This document shows, piece after piece, positions 1 to 5,503 of a stretch of 6,670 nucleotides of DNA. The notes beneath the pieces were generated by a model. The model was given only the letters and a program-made list of their open reading frames with translations. It ran no database searches and had not been told where the DNA came from. Each line of letters starts with the position of its first letter. Positions within the stretch are counted from its first letter, which is position 1. Both the position numbers and the translations under genes were made by a program. Source of the DNA: Candidatus Fermentithermobacillaceae bacterium UBA3907. GTDB lineage: Bacteria; Bacillota; Sulfobacillia; Fermentithermobacillales; Fermentithermobacillaceae. The stretch spans positions 1 through 6,670 of the forward strand of contig DGFF01000093.1 in assembly GCA_002391545.1 (NCBI GenBank), written 5' to 3'.

Positions 1-11
1 GTTCTTGCTTT

Positions 12-1964
12 TTATGTCTGATTTTGAGGATCTGGGAACCATGCAAAAAACGATGTTTTCTTTCCGGGGGTACTCTCTGCCCACACTTTACCTCCGTGCA
101 TGTTTACGCAATGTTTCACCAGGGATAAGCCAAGTCCGCTGCCTCCCCTGGAGCGGCTTCTGTCTTTCGATGATCGGTAGAACCTTTCAAAGATTCTTTC
201 TAGGTCTTCTTCGGATATGCCAGGGCCGGTATCTGATACAACCAAGACTACGCCCCCAGGCCCCGCTTCATTTCTCAAGTCATGAAGGGAGACGGTAATA
301 TGCGCCCCTTGGCCAGAATACTTGAGGGCATTATCAAGAAGGTTAGATACTACTGTCTCAAACATAGAAGGATCTGCATACACCTTAACTGGTTCCAGTT
401 GCCCTTCGCCACATGGAGAACCAGGGGTTTCAGGTGTCTCCGAAATTGGAGTGAGGTCCAGATCAAAATCTTTTTCTACCGAGATGATCTGCCCTTTTTC
501 AGCGGCAATAGGTTCCATCTTCCTTACGGTTTCGCAAATGACTGCGGTTCCATTGATCCACTTAGGTTCAAACTGTACATTTCCCGATTCTAGACTGGCC
601 AGTTCAAGCAGATTTTCCACAAGAGCGGATAGCCTTGATACCTCGGTAGTTATGAACCCTGCCATTTCTTCAATAGTCTCTTTATCATCTGGTGGCACTT
701 CTGCCAGAGTTTCTGCAAACCCTTTGATTATGGTGATAGGGGTCCGTAGTTCGTGGGATATGTTTTGAACAAAATCTCGTCTAGCAGTTTCTAGACGTCT
801 AAGCCTTGTAAGATCGTAAAGGATTATTAGGACTCCGTCGGGAACAAATTGTTGTCGTGATTCAGCTGCTGCCGATAGGTCATAACTTGTGGAACTTGAT
901 GTTACAAGCGGCAAAGCGGTTACATCTAGGATCATTTCAGAAGGATAGTACAGTTTTATCTCTTTTTTTTGCACACTGCCCTCAGTTAATGCCTTTTCGA
1001 ATAGATCGCATATTTCGAGATTCCTAACAACAGCATGTAGGGGCATTCCTTCAGAATCCTGGCTTGAATACCCTAATATCTTGGAAGCTGAAAGATTCAT
1101 AGAGGATATTTTCCCATCTGCCGAAGCCAAGATGATCCCTGAAATCGAGTTGTCCAGGATAGTTTTCATCTTCACATTAGATTTTCTCAGTTCAGATATA
1201 TAAAGGTCGAGAGAGGAGGCTAAAGAATTTAGCAGTTGCGCCAGTTGGTCAAGTTCAGTGCCAGTTTTAGGCACCAAATGTTTGTCGAAACTTCCTTGGG
1301 CCATCTCTTGTGCCATTTGAGACATGAGCTCGATAGGCTTTGACAAGTTTTTACTTTGTACTAGAGCAACTGCGAAAGCAACCGCTAAAGCGGTAAGCAC
1401 AACGCCTGCAAAGACGGGCCAGTTTTGGCTTAACCTTTTTTCGATCAGTTTGAGGGGCAAAGAGACTCTCAGTATACCTAGGATTTGGTTCTCGCTATCT
1501 GTAATGGGCAAGGCGCAATATATCATGTCGGCTTCCATGGTCTTGCTGTATCTAACGCTGATACCAACGCCCTGTTCAATCGCTTGGACTACTTCAGGGC
1601 GGGTGTCATGAGGGCCCATAATTTCATAATCGCCTTGAGACGTTTCAACTCCTGTGTCAGCAAATACGTTGCCTTTTTCATCCATAAGGGTTATGCGCAA
1701 ACCGGTTTCGTTGCTTAGATTAACTAGATTTTCTACAAGGGTTTTATCTTCATTGAAAGGATTTGAAACGCCCTGTTCTTCGTAGCTAGCCAGTTCAACA
1801 TACACATCTGATAGTTGATTTCTGAGGATCTTGGCGTGGTTCAAAATGTGGGTTTCAGCGTCTTTTATATGATGTTGTCTAGCGAAAAACACAAGGAAAG
1901 TGCTTACAATTAATATTGCTACGCATACAGTTAAAAGAAAGGAGAGCATAAGACGTCGTCGCAT
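12..1964 (-). CDS. phoR: Phosphate-regulon sensor histidine kinase PhoR
   Basis: Membrane sensor kinase of the phosphate-starvation two-component system; it autophosphorylates and passes phosphate to the adjacent response regulator. Visible layout (650 aa): TM1 about 7-28; extracytoplasmic Cache/PDC-like domain about 30-180 with a PhoR-type stretch around 120-150 (RPEVVQAIEQG, then RYSKT); TM2 about 183-203; HAMP about 204-256; PAS about 262-388; dimerisation/phosphoacceptor helix with H404 in ISHELRTP; ATPase domain with N box N541-N545 (NLLDN), G1 D578-TGPGI, F box FERFYR at 592-597 and G2 GGSGLGL at 607-613. All catalytic motifs are intact. The ATG start has GAGGAGG at 1973-1979, 8 bases away. 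It lies 59 bases after the regulator gene and is probably co-transcribed with it. It is longer than Bacillus PhoR (about 580 aa), with apparent insertions at about 354-374 and 507-525. Assignment to PhoR rather than WalK or another paralogue rests on architecture and the pst neighbours. Confidence 0.93.
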   Translation of the reverse strand: MRRRLMLSFLLTVCVAILIVSTFLVFFARQHHIKDAETHILNHAKILRNQLSDVYVELASYEEQGVSNPFNEDKTLVENLVNLSNETGLRITLMDEKGNVFADTGVETSQGDYEIMGPHDTRPEVVQAIEQGVGISVRYSKTMEADMIYCALPITDSENQILGILRVSLPLKLIEKRLSQNWPVFAGVVLTALAVAFAVALVQSKNLSKPIELMSQMAQEMAQGSFDKHLVPKTGTELDQLAQLLNSLASSLDLYISELRKSNVKMKTILDNSISGIILASADGKISSMNLSASKILGYSSQDSEGMPLHAVVRNLEICDLFEKALTEGSVQKKEIKLYYPSEMILDVTALPLVTSSSTSYDLSAAAESRQQFVPDGVLIILYDLTRLRRLETARRDFVQNISHELRTPITIIKGFAETLAEVPPDDKETIEEMAGFITTEVSRLSALVENLLELASLESGNVQFEPKWINGTAVICETVRKMEPIAAEKGQIISVEKDFDLDLTPISETPETPGSPCGEGQLEPVKVYADPSMFETVVSNLLDNALKYSGQGAHITVSLHDLRNEAGPGGVVLVVSDTGPGISEEDLERIFERFYRSSKDRSRSRGGSGLGLSLVKHCVNMHGGKVWAESTPGKKTSFFAWFPDPQNQT

Positions 1965-1972
1965 CTATGGGG

Positions 1973-1979
1973 CCTCCTC
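1973..1979 (-). promoter_or_regulatory. Ribosome binding site of phoR
   Basis: The minus strand reads GAGGAGG, followed by 8 bases and then ATG at 1964-1962. This fixes the phoR start. The site directly abuts the 11-bp tandem repeat at 1979-2000. Confidence 0.85.
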
Positions 1980-2000
1980 ATATAAACACCATATAAACAC
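1979..2000. repeat. Perfect 11-bp tandem duplication in the phoP-phoR spacer
   Basis: CATATAAACAC occurs twice head to tail (1979-1989 and 1990-2000). On the transcribed minus strand this is GTGTTTATATG twice, ending right at the phoR ribosome binding site. The duplication adds 11 bases, one helical turn, to the phoP-phoR gap and looks like a recent slippage product. Each copy carries GTGTTT, which can pair with the AAACAC just upstream in the mRNA. Confidence 0.85.
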
Positions 2001-2012
2001 CGAACAGTGTTT
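1995..2012 (-). other. Inverted repeat (possible mRNA hairpin) between phoP and phoR
   Basis: The plus strand reads AAACAC, CGAACA, GTGTTT: a perfect 6-bp inverted repeat with a 6-base loop, 11 bases after the phoP stop codon. No T-run follows on the minus strand, so it is not an intrinsic terminator. The second copy of the tandem repeat (1984-1989) offers an alternative partner for the same upstream arm, so two mutually exclusive hairpins are possible. A role in phoR translation is inference only. Confidence 0.45.
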
Positions 2013-2023
2013 TCCAGTTCCTT

Positions 2024-2905
2024 TCAACTTTTCCCGAAATCGTTGTTGGACTTGGAAGTCGTCTTGGGATCAGGCTTGGAAATTAATTTGTACCCAACGC
2101 CTCTCACTGTTTCTAGAAATGACTCAGGACAGTCTATGTTTTGGCTTTTGCTGATTTCTTGGATCAAGGGATCTATTTTCTGCCGTAACCTGGATATGTG
2201 GACATCTACAGTACGGGTATCACCTTCAAAGTCATATCCCCATACCGCCGACAGCAAATTTCCCCTGGTGAATACTATTCTTGGCTGTTTCATCATATAT
2301 ACGAGCAGGTCGAACTCTTTGGCTGTAAGATCTACCGGTTTGTCAGACACAAATACCTCTCTAGTGTGCTCATTGGCGGCGATGCAACCTACCCTTATGG
2401 TCCCTTTATCCACCGACTCATCGATGTGCCTTGGAGTATCTGCCTCAGAGCCATAAGGCTCAGTATTAGGTTTCAGGCTGCGAGTTTGGGAGGTGCTGTT
2501 GTGCATAAGTTCTTTATCTTCCATTGCCAAGTTTGCCATATCTGCCCGTCTTAACTGAGCTCTTACACGAGCAACTAATTCCCGAGGTGAAAAGGGTTTT
2601 GTTACATAGTCATCGGCGCCTAGTTCCAGGCCTGCAACCCGGTCTACTTCTTCATTTCGAGCGCTCAGGAAAATCACGGGGAAAAACCTTCCCTCGTTCC
2701 TGGCAATTCTAAGAACATCCCACCCTGAGAGTTCAGGAAGCATTATGTCTAGAATAACTAGGTCAAAATCGTTTTCTCTAATAAGTTTGAGGGCTGTTGC
2801 TCCATCGTAACAAGATACTGTATGGTATCCGTCTCTTTCCAAATGGTACGATACCAGCCTTACGATGGCTTCTTCATCATCTACAATTAGTATTTTCTTG
2901 GGCAA
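2024..2905 (-). CDS. phoP: Phosphate-regulon response regulator (PhoP/PhoB, OmpR family)
   Basis: DNA-binding response regulator partnered with PhoR; when phosphorylated it should bind the 11-bp-phased site at 2997-3046. Numbering from the chosen start: receiver domain 1-120 with acidic pocket D9/D10, phosphoacceptor D53 (LDIMLP), S81 and K103 (TKPF); winged-helix domain about 169-275 with recognition helix TVDVHISRLRQK (232-243) and the wing motif TVRGVGY. Chosen start is TTG at 2905-2903 because GAGG (2914-2917) sits 8 bases upstream and the protein then begins MPKKILIVDD, the usual family start. A further in-frame TTG at 2926 lacks a good ribosome binding site. At 293 aa it is well above the usual 225-240: the linker (about 121-168) is unusually long and Ser/Thr/acid-rich, about 10 residues are added between recognition helix and wing, and a Lys/Ser/Asp tail follows. 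Confidence 0.93.
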   Translation of the reverse strand: MPKKILIVDDEEAIVRLVSYHLERDGYHTVSCYDGATALKLIRENDFDLVILDIMLPELSGWDVLRIARNEGRFFPVIFLSARNEEVDRVAGLELGADDYVTKPFSPRELVARVRAQLRRADMANLAMEDKELMHNSTSQTRSLKPNTEPYGSEADTPRHIDESVDKGTIRVGCIAANEHTREVFVSDKPVDLTAKEFDLLVYMMKQPRIVFTRGNLLSAVWGYDFEGDTRTVDVHISRLRQKIDPLIQEISKSQNIDCPESFLETVRGVGYKLISKPDPKTTSKSNNDFGKS

Positions 2906-2913
2906 AAATATCG

Positions 2914-2917
2914 CCTC
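2914..2917 (-). promoter_or_regulatory. Ribosome binding site deciding the phoP start
   Basis: Minus-strand GAGG is followed by 8 bases and then TTG (2905-2903). The upstream TTG at 2926 has only a weak AGATCAG in front of it. This supports a 293-residue protein starting at the TTG that precedes PKKILIVDD. Confidence 0.6.
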
Positions 2918-2958
2918 GAATTGCAACTGATCTTTTAACTGATGTACTCCCTGAACTA

Positions 2959-2964
2959 ATTATA
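2959..2964 (-). promoter_or_regulatory. -10 box of the phoP-phoR promoter
   Basis: The minus strand reads a perfect TATAAT at 2964-2959. The -35 position at 17-bp spacing (2987-2982, TTCTTA) matches the consensus poorly. A good -10 with a poor -35 is what an activator-dependent promoter looks like, and the Pho box begins about 33 bases further upstream. The predicted transcript would start near 2952 and carry a leader of about 47 bases before the TTG start. Confidence 0.55.
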
Positions 2965-2996
2965 CCTGGTTACTTACGGGATAAGAAAGGAAAAGG

Positions 2997-3046
2997 TTCA
3001 CAATGATTTAACCTTGATTTTACTTTAACGGTGACCAGGGTTTACA
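2997..3046 (+). promoter_or_regulatory. Candidate PhoP (Pho) box with 11-bp-phased hexamers
   Basis: Hexamers at exact 11-bp steps: TTCACA 2997, TTAACC 3008, TTTACT 3019, GGTGAC 3030 (degenerate) and TTTACA 3041. The Bacillus PhoP consensus is TT(A/T/C)ACA repeated with about 5-bp gaps, so four of five units resemble it in phase and on one face of the helix. It sits between the divergent phoP and pstS genes, where an autoregulating Pho site is expected. The first two units also share GAT at the ends of their spacers. Binding is inferred from pattern and context. Confidence 0.7.
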
Positions 3047-3048
3047 AT
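3043..3048 (+). promoter_or_regulatory. -10 box of the pst operon promoter
   Basis: TACAAT matches TATAAT at 5 of 6 positions. There is no good -35 hexamer; the third Pho-box unit (TTTACT, 3019-3024) occupies that position at 18-bp spacing. With a start near 3055 the Pho-box units would be centred at about -34, -45 and -56, the placement known for Bacillus PhoP-activated promoters. An alternative is that TTTACA at 3041 acts as -35 for a weak -10 around 3062-3069. Confidence 0.5.
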
Positions 3049-3054
3049 AGGGAC

Positions 3055-3133
3055 TTAAACTCATAAGTGAGCGAGGGTGCTCCATAGACGTGGAAAGGGT
3101 AATATACACAGATTGATGTAGGAGGTGTGAGGT
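3055..3133 (+). other. Untranslated leader of pstS
   Basis: About 79 bases between the predicted transcription start and the pstS ATG. It contains short overlapping inverted repeats: ACTTA/TAAGT (3053-3057 with 3064-3068), CTCA/TGAG (3060-3063 with 3068-3071) and GAGC/GCTC (3069-3072 with 3079-3082). These are too short to claim a riboswitch. No terminator-like structure with a T-run is present. Confidence 0.4.
3120..3125 (+). promoter_or_regulatory. Ribosome binding site of pstS
   Basis: AGGAGG lies 8 bases before ATG 3134, ideal spacing. It favours the longest start, although two internal in-frame ATGs (3164 and 3203) also have purine-rich sequences in front of them. Confidence 0.75.
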
Positions 3134-4090
3134 ATGGGTGAAACGAGGAAAAGCAGGAGGAACATGAGGGAATCAAATAGACGAGAGGTGGGGAAAAAAG
3201 AGATGCCTACTAGGTGGTCTAGAAAAGTTGTTGAGAAGTTAGCCTTATCTTCCATAGTGGCCTTGGCTTGCGTTTTTTTCGTGACAGGCTGTTTTGGAGA
3301 GCCCAACGGGAATGGTTCGTCTGAGTTATCAGGATCTATAACCGTATCAGGGGCTACGGCGCTGCAACCCCTAATTCAGCAGGCAGCGGAACAATTTATG
3401 GCTAAGAACACGAAGGTGAAAATAACTGTTAGCGGAGGCGGTAGCGGAACAGGTTTGAGTCAGGTAGCCGAGGGTCAGGTAGACATTGGCATGTCTGACA
3501 TCTTTGCAGAGGAGAAGGAAGGTATTGATGCTTCAAAGTTGGTGGATCATAGGATTTGCGTGGTCGGCTTTGCTGTTGTTGCTCATCCAGAGGTCTCTGT
3601 AGACAACCTTAGCAAAGAGCAACTCATTGATATTTTCACAGGAAAGGTAAGCAATTGGTCTGAAGTGGGGGGCCAAGATCTTCCCATCATTATTGTCAAT
3701 AGACCTAAATCCTCAGGTACAAGAGCAGTTTTCAAGAAATATGCCCTAGATGGTCAGGAAGAGGCGCAAGCAGCGGTGACTGAAGACTCGTCAGGTGCTA
3801 TCAAAAAGATCATTTCGGATACTCCAGGCGCCATAAGTTATCTGGCTCTTTCTTATGTAGATGATTCTGTAAAGGTTTTGAAATTGGATGGCAAGGAGCC
3901 TACAGTAGAAAACATCACGTCAGGAGAATATCCAATTTGGTCATATGAGCATTTGTACACCCTCGGAGAACCTAATGAGGTTGTGGCAGCGTTCATCGAC
4001 TATGTGCTAAGCGATGATGTGCAGGACACTCTTGTAAAGGATTTGGGTTATATTCCAATAGTTGAGATGGAAGTGAGTCGTGACGAGTAG
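3134..4090 (+). CDS. pstS: Phosphate-binding lipoprotein PstS
   Basis: Extracytoplasmic solute-binding protein of the high-affinity Pst phosphate ABC transporter (PBP-like family). 318 aa. A basic N-region leads into a hydrophobic stretch (about 36-50) ending in lipobox VTGC, so C53 should be lipidated and anchored to the outer face of the membrane; mature protein about 266 aa. Phosphate-binding motifs are present: VSGATALQPL (71-80), GGGSGTG (101-107), DIGMSD (117-122) and NRPKSSGTR (189-197). Also characteristic are IFTGKVSNWSEVGG (167-180) and PGAISYLAL (231-239). It is the first gene of the pst operon, downstream of the Pho box. The N-region before the hydrophobic core is about 35 residues with 13 Lys/Arg, much longer than usual for a lipoprotein signal. 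The true start could be M24 (3203), but AGGAGG at 3120-3125 supports 3134. Confidence 0.95.
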   Translation: MGETRKSRRNMRESNRREVGKKEMPTRWSRKVVEKLALSSIVALACVFFVTGCFGEPNGNGSSELSGSITVSGATALQPLIQQAAEQFMAKNTKVKITVSGGGSGTGLSQVAEGQVDIGMSDIFAEEKEGIDASKLVDHRICVVGFAVVAHPEVSVDNLSKEQLIDIFTGKVSNWSEVGGQDLPIIIVNRPKSSGTRAVFKKYALDGQEEAQAAVTEDSSGAIKKIISDTPGAISYLALSYVDDSVKVLKLDGKEPTVENITSGEYPIWSYEHLYTLGEPNEVVAAFIDYVLSDDVQDTLVKDLGYIPIVEMEVSRDE

Positions 4091-4163
4091 GCGCTGGAGA
4101 AGAATTAGGTGAGGAAGGGCTATGTGCTAGATGTGTAAAGGGGTACGGAAAGGAGGGTAGGTT
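4091..4163 (+). other. pstS-pstC spacer with pstC ribosome binding site
   Basis: 73 bases without a terminator or ORF of note, so pstS and pstC are probably co-transcribed. It is very cytosine-poor on the coding strand (5 C versus 32 G by my hand count). AGGAGG at 4151-4156 lies 7 bases before the pstC ATG and fixes that start. Confidence 0.7.
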
Positions 4164-5201
4164 ATGTGGGACATCAAGCAGTGGAAGGAGCTAGGAAGAA
4201 AGTTAATGCGTTCGCGTTTTGAAAAGAGCCTGGATGTGGCTCCTTATGATCCGCTAAAAGATGAAGACGAAATGGCCCAGGGCGTTTTGCGAGGGGACTA
4301 TGAGGTCCAGTACTGGAACGAGGCTAAAGCCAAGTTTGGGCACGCTATAACCTTGATTTGTGTTGTTTTGGTAATGGTAGTAGCAACGTGTATTATCTTA
4401 TTTATTTCGCAAAAAGGGATTTCCACTTTTATCGGAACAGGCATTTCAGTTAAGGATTTTCTTTTTGGAACTGTATGGTATCCTGATAGACCTATGGATC
4501 AGGGTGGCCCTTCTTTCGGGATATTGCCGTTTATAGTCGGCTCTTTTTCGGTATCTATGTTAGCTTTGCTGGTTGCTGTACCGCTGGGCGTTGCTACGGC
4601 TATTTTTATAACTGAGATCAATCCTTCATTTGGGGGGAAAGTTCTGAGACCTTGCACTGAACTGTTTGTTGGAATTCCTTCTGTGGTCTATGGGTGGATA
4701 GGGCTTTCAGTCTTGGTTCCTTTTATCCGAAATTACGTGGGTGGACTGGGATTTAGTATTTTGGCAGGTGGAATTGTGTTATCGTTCATGATTCTGCCCA
4801 CCATAACTAGCGTGACGTGTGATGCATTGGCCGCAGTGCCAAACAGTTATAGGGAAGCCGCTTATTCACTGGGCGCTACTAGATGGCAAGTTATTAGCAG
4901 GGTTTCTACGCCAGCAGCCGGCTCAGGAATTCTAACTGGTGTGGTATTGGCGATGGGTAGAGCGTTTGGGGAAACCCTTGCAGTGCAGATGGTTATAGGA
5001 AACGTGCCCATTATTCCAAGATCATTGCTAGATCCAGGAATTACGCTTACTACAGGAATTACTATGGATATGGTAAATACTGTGAACGGTTCTCTTTGGA
5101 ATAGCGCTTTGTGGTCTATGGCGTTGGTGCTTTTAATATTATCTTTGTGTTTTATGGGTTTAGTTAAACTCATAGGCAAGCGTTATAGGTCGCAGTATTA
5201 A
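4164..5201 (+). CDS. pstC: Phosphate ABC transporter permease PstC
   Basis: Inner-membrane permease subunit that pairs with PstA to form the phosphate channel. 345 aa with six predicted membrane helices at about 58-82, 117-143, 165-187, 195-217, 252-274 and 314-336. The binding-protein-dependent permease (EAA) loop, which contacts the PstB ATPase, is at about 230-265: REAAYSLGATRWQ followed by a conserved G and TGVVLAMGRAFGE. TELFVGIPSVVYGW (165-178) is typical of PstC, and the order pstS-pstC-pstA matches. The start is well supported by AGGAGG at 7 bases. The cytoplasmic N-terminus is odd: about 58 charged residues precede the first helix, roughly twice or more the usual length, with PYDPLKDEDE at 27-36. 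PstC rather than PstA is chosen by gene order and motif. Confidence 0.94.
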   Translation: MWDIKQWKELGRKLMRSRFEKSLDVAPYDPLKDEDEMAQGVLRGDYEVQYWNEAKAKFGHAITLICVVLVMVVATCIILFISQKGISTFIGTGISVKDFLFGTVWYPDRPMDQGGPSFGILPFIVGSFSVSMLALLVAVPLGVATAIFITEINPSFGGKVLRPCTELFVGIPSVVYGWIGLSVLVPFIRNYVGGLGFSILAGGIVLSFMILPTITSVTCDALAAVPNSYREAAYSLGATRWQVISRVSTPAAGSGILTGVVLAMGRAFGETLAVQMVIGNVPIIPRSLLDPGITLTTGITMDMVNTVNGSLWNSALWSMALVLLILSLCFMGLVKLIGKRYRSQY

Positions 5202-5267
5202 TATTCTCAGGTCTGAGTAGGGTTTTTAGGTGTGGGCAAATGTGGGCGATGAAAGGCGTACAGGCAT

Positions 5268-5286
5268 GGGTTTTGGCGGGTTTTGG
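5268..5286 (+). repeat. GGGTTTTGG tandem pair, possible two-tetrad G-quadruplex
   Basis: GGGTTTTGG occurs at 5268-5276 and 5278-5286 (10-bp step), followed by GG at 5288-5289 and further G-runs. The pattern resembles G-run/T4 telomere-like DNA and supplies four runs of at least two G. Formation of a quadruplex in the mRNA or DNA is unproven. Confidence 0.5.
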
Positions 5287-5306
5287 TGGAGGTTTTAGTG
5301 TATGGG

Positions 5307-5318
5307 ACTATGCATAGT
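5307..5318. repeat. 12-bp perfect palindrome
   Basis: ACTATGCATAGT is its own reverse complement. Copies of TATGGG flank it (5301-5306 and 5318-5323). It could be a dimeric protein site or chance in a low-complexity stretch. Confidence 0.5.
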
Positions 5319-5349
5319 ATGGGCGTGGAGAATTATGGTGGGTGACACA

Positions 5350-5396
5350 GTGTGTAATAGGTCACGATGTTAGGTCAGGGTGTGTAGAGGATCACG
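5350..5396 (+). repeat. Diverged direct repeat at 30-bp spacing
   Basis: GTGTGTAATAGGTCACG (5350-5366) and GTGTGTAGAGGATCACG (5380-5396) agree at 13 of 17 positions. TAGGTCA is also repeated at 5358-5364 and 5371-5377, and GTGAC/GTCAC (5342-5346 with 5361-5365) forms a 5-bp inverted repeat. Function unknown. Confidence 0.45.
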
Positions 5397-5486
5397 GTTT
5401 CTGGATAATTAGGGCCCAGAATTTGCGACAGCAATAATGTTAGCTTATGTGGACGACGTGAACGGATGCACAAGATTTTTGGGAAG

Positions 5487-5491
5487 GGAGG
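5487..5491 (+). promoter_or_regulatory. Strong ribosome binding site ahead of pstA, displaced
   Basis: GGAGG within GGGAGGAG lies 12 bases before ATG 5504 but only 5 before an out-of-frame ATG at 5497. A second, weaker GAGG (5499-5502) is 7 bases before the in-frame ATG at 5510. The three possible initiation points make the pstA start uncertain by a few codons. Confidence 0.5.
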
Positions 5492-5503
5492 AGCAGATGA
5501 GGA

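Larger units (their letters stand above)
5202..5503 (+). other. Long pstC-pstA spacer, G-rich and C-poor
   Basis: 302 bases where pst operons usually have a few or overlap. I see no convincing gene, terminator or promoter in it. By hand count the plus strand has about 111 G and 33 C (37% versus 11%). It contains G-tract repeats (5268-5286), a 12-bp palindrome (5307-5318), a diverged 30-bp-spaced direct repeat (5350-5396) and TGTGGGC twice (5231-5237, 5241-5247). It ends with the pstA ribosome-binding region. Confidence 0.7.

Noticed and set aside
322..768. 148-codon plus-strand reading frame inside phoR
   Set aside because: It lies fully antisense to the conserved kinase domain, and its translation resembles no family and lacks a good ribosome binding site.
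1995..2012. Intrinsic terminator between phoP and phoR
   Set aside because: The 6-bp stem is AT-rich and is followed on the minus strand by TATATGG rather than a T-run; phoR follows at once with a strong ribosome binding site.
2007..2456. 149-codon plus-strand reading frame opposite the phoP effector domain
   Set aside because: Antisense shadow of a strongly conserved winged-helix domain; no independent coding evidence.
4862..5179. 105-codon minus-strand reading frame inside pstC
   Set aside because: Antisense to the conserved EAA loop and last helices of PstC; not protein-like.
5412..5417. GGGCCC as part of a terminator after pstC
   Set aside because: A 6-bp palindrome without loop or T-run cannot act as an intrinsic terminator, and it lies 210 bases after the pstC stop.
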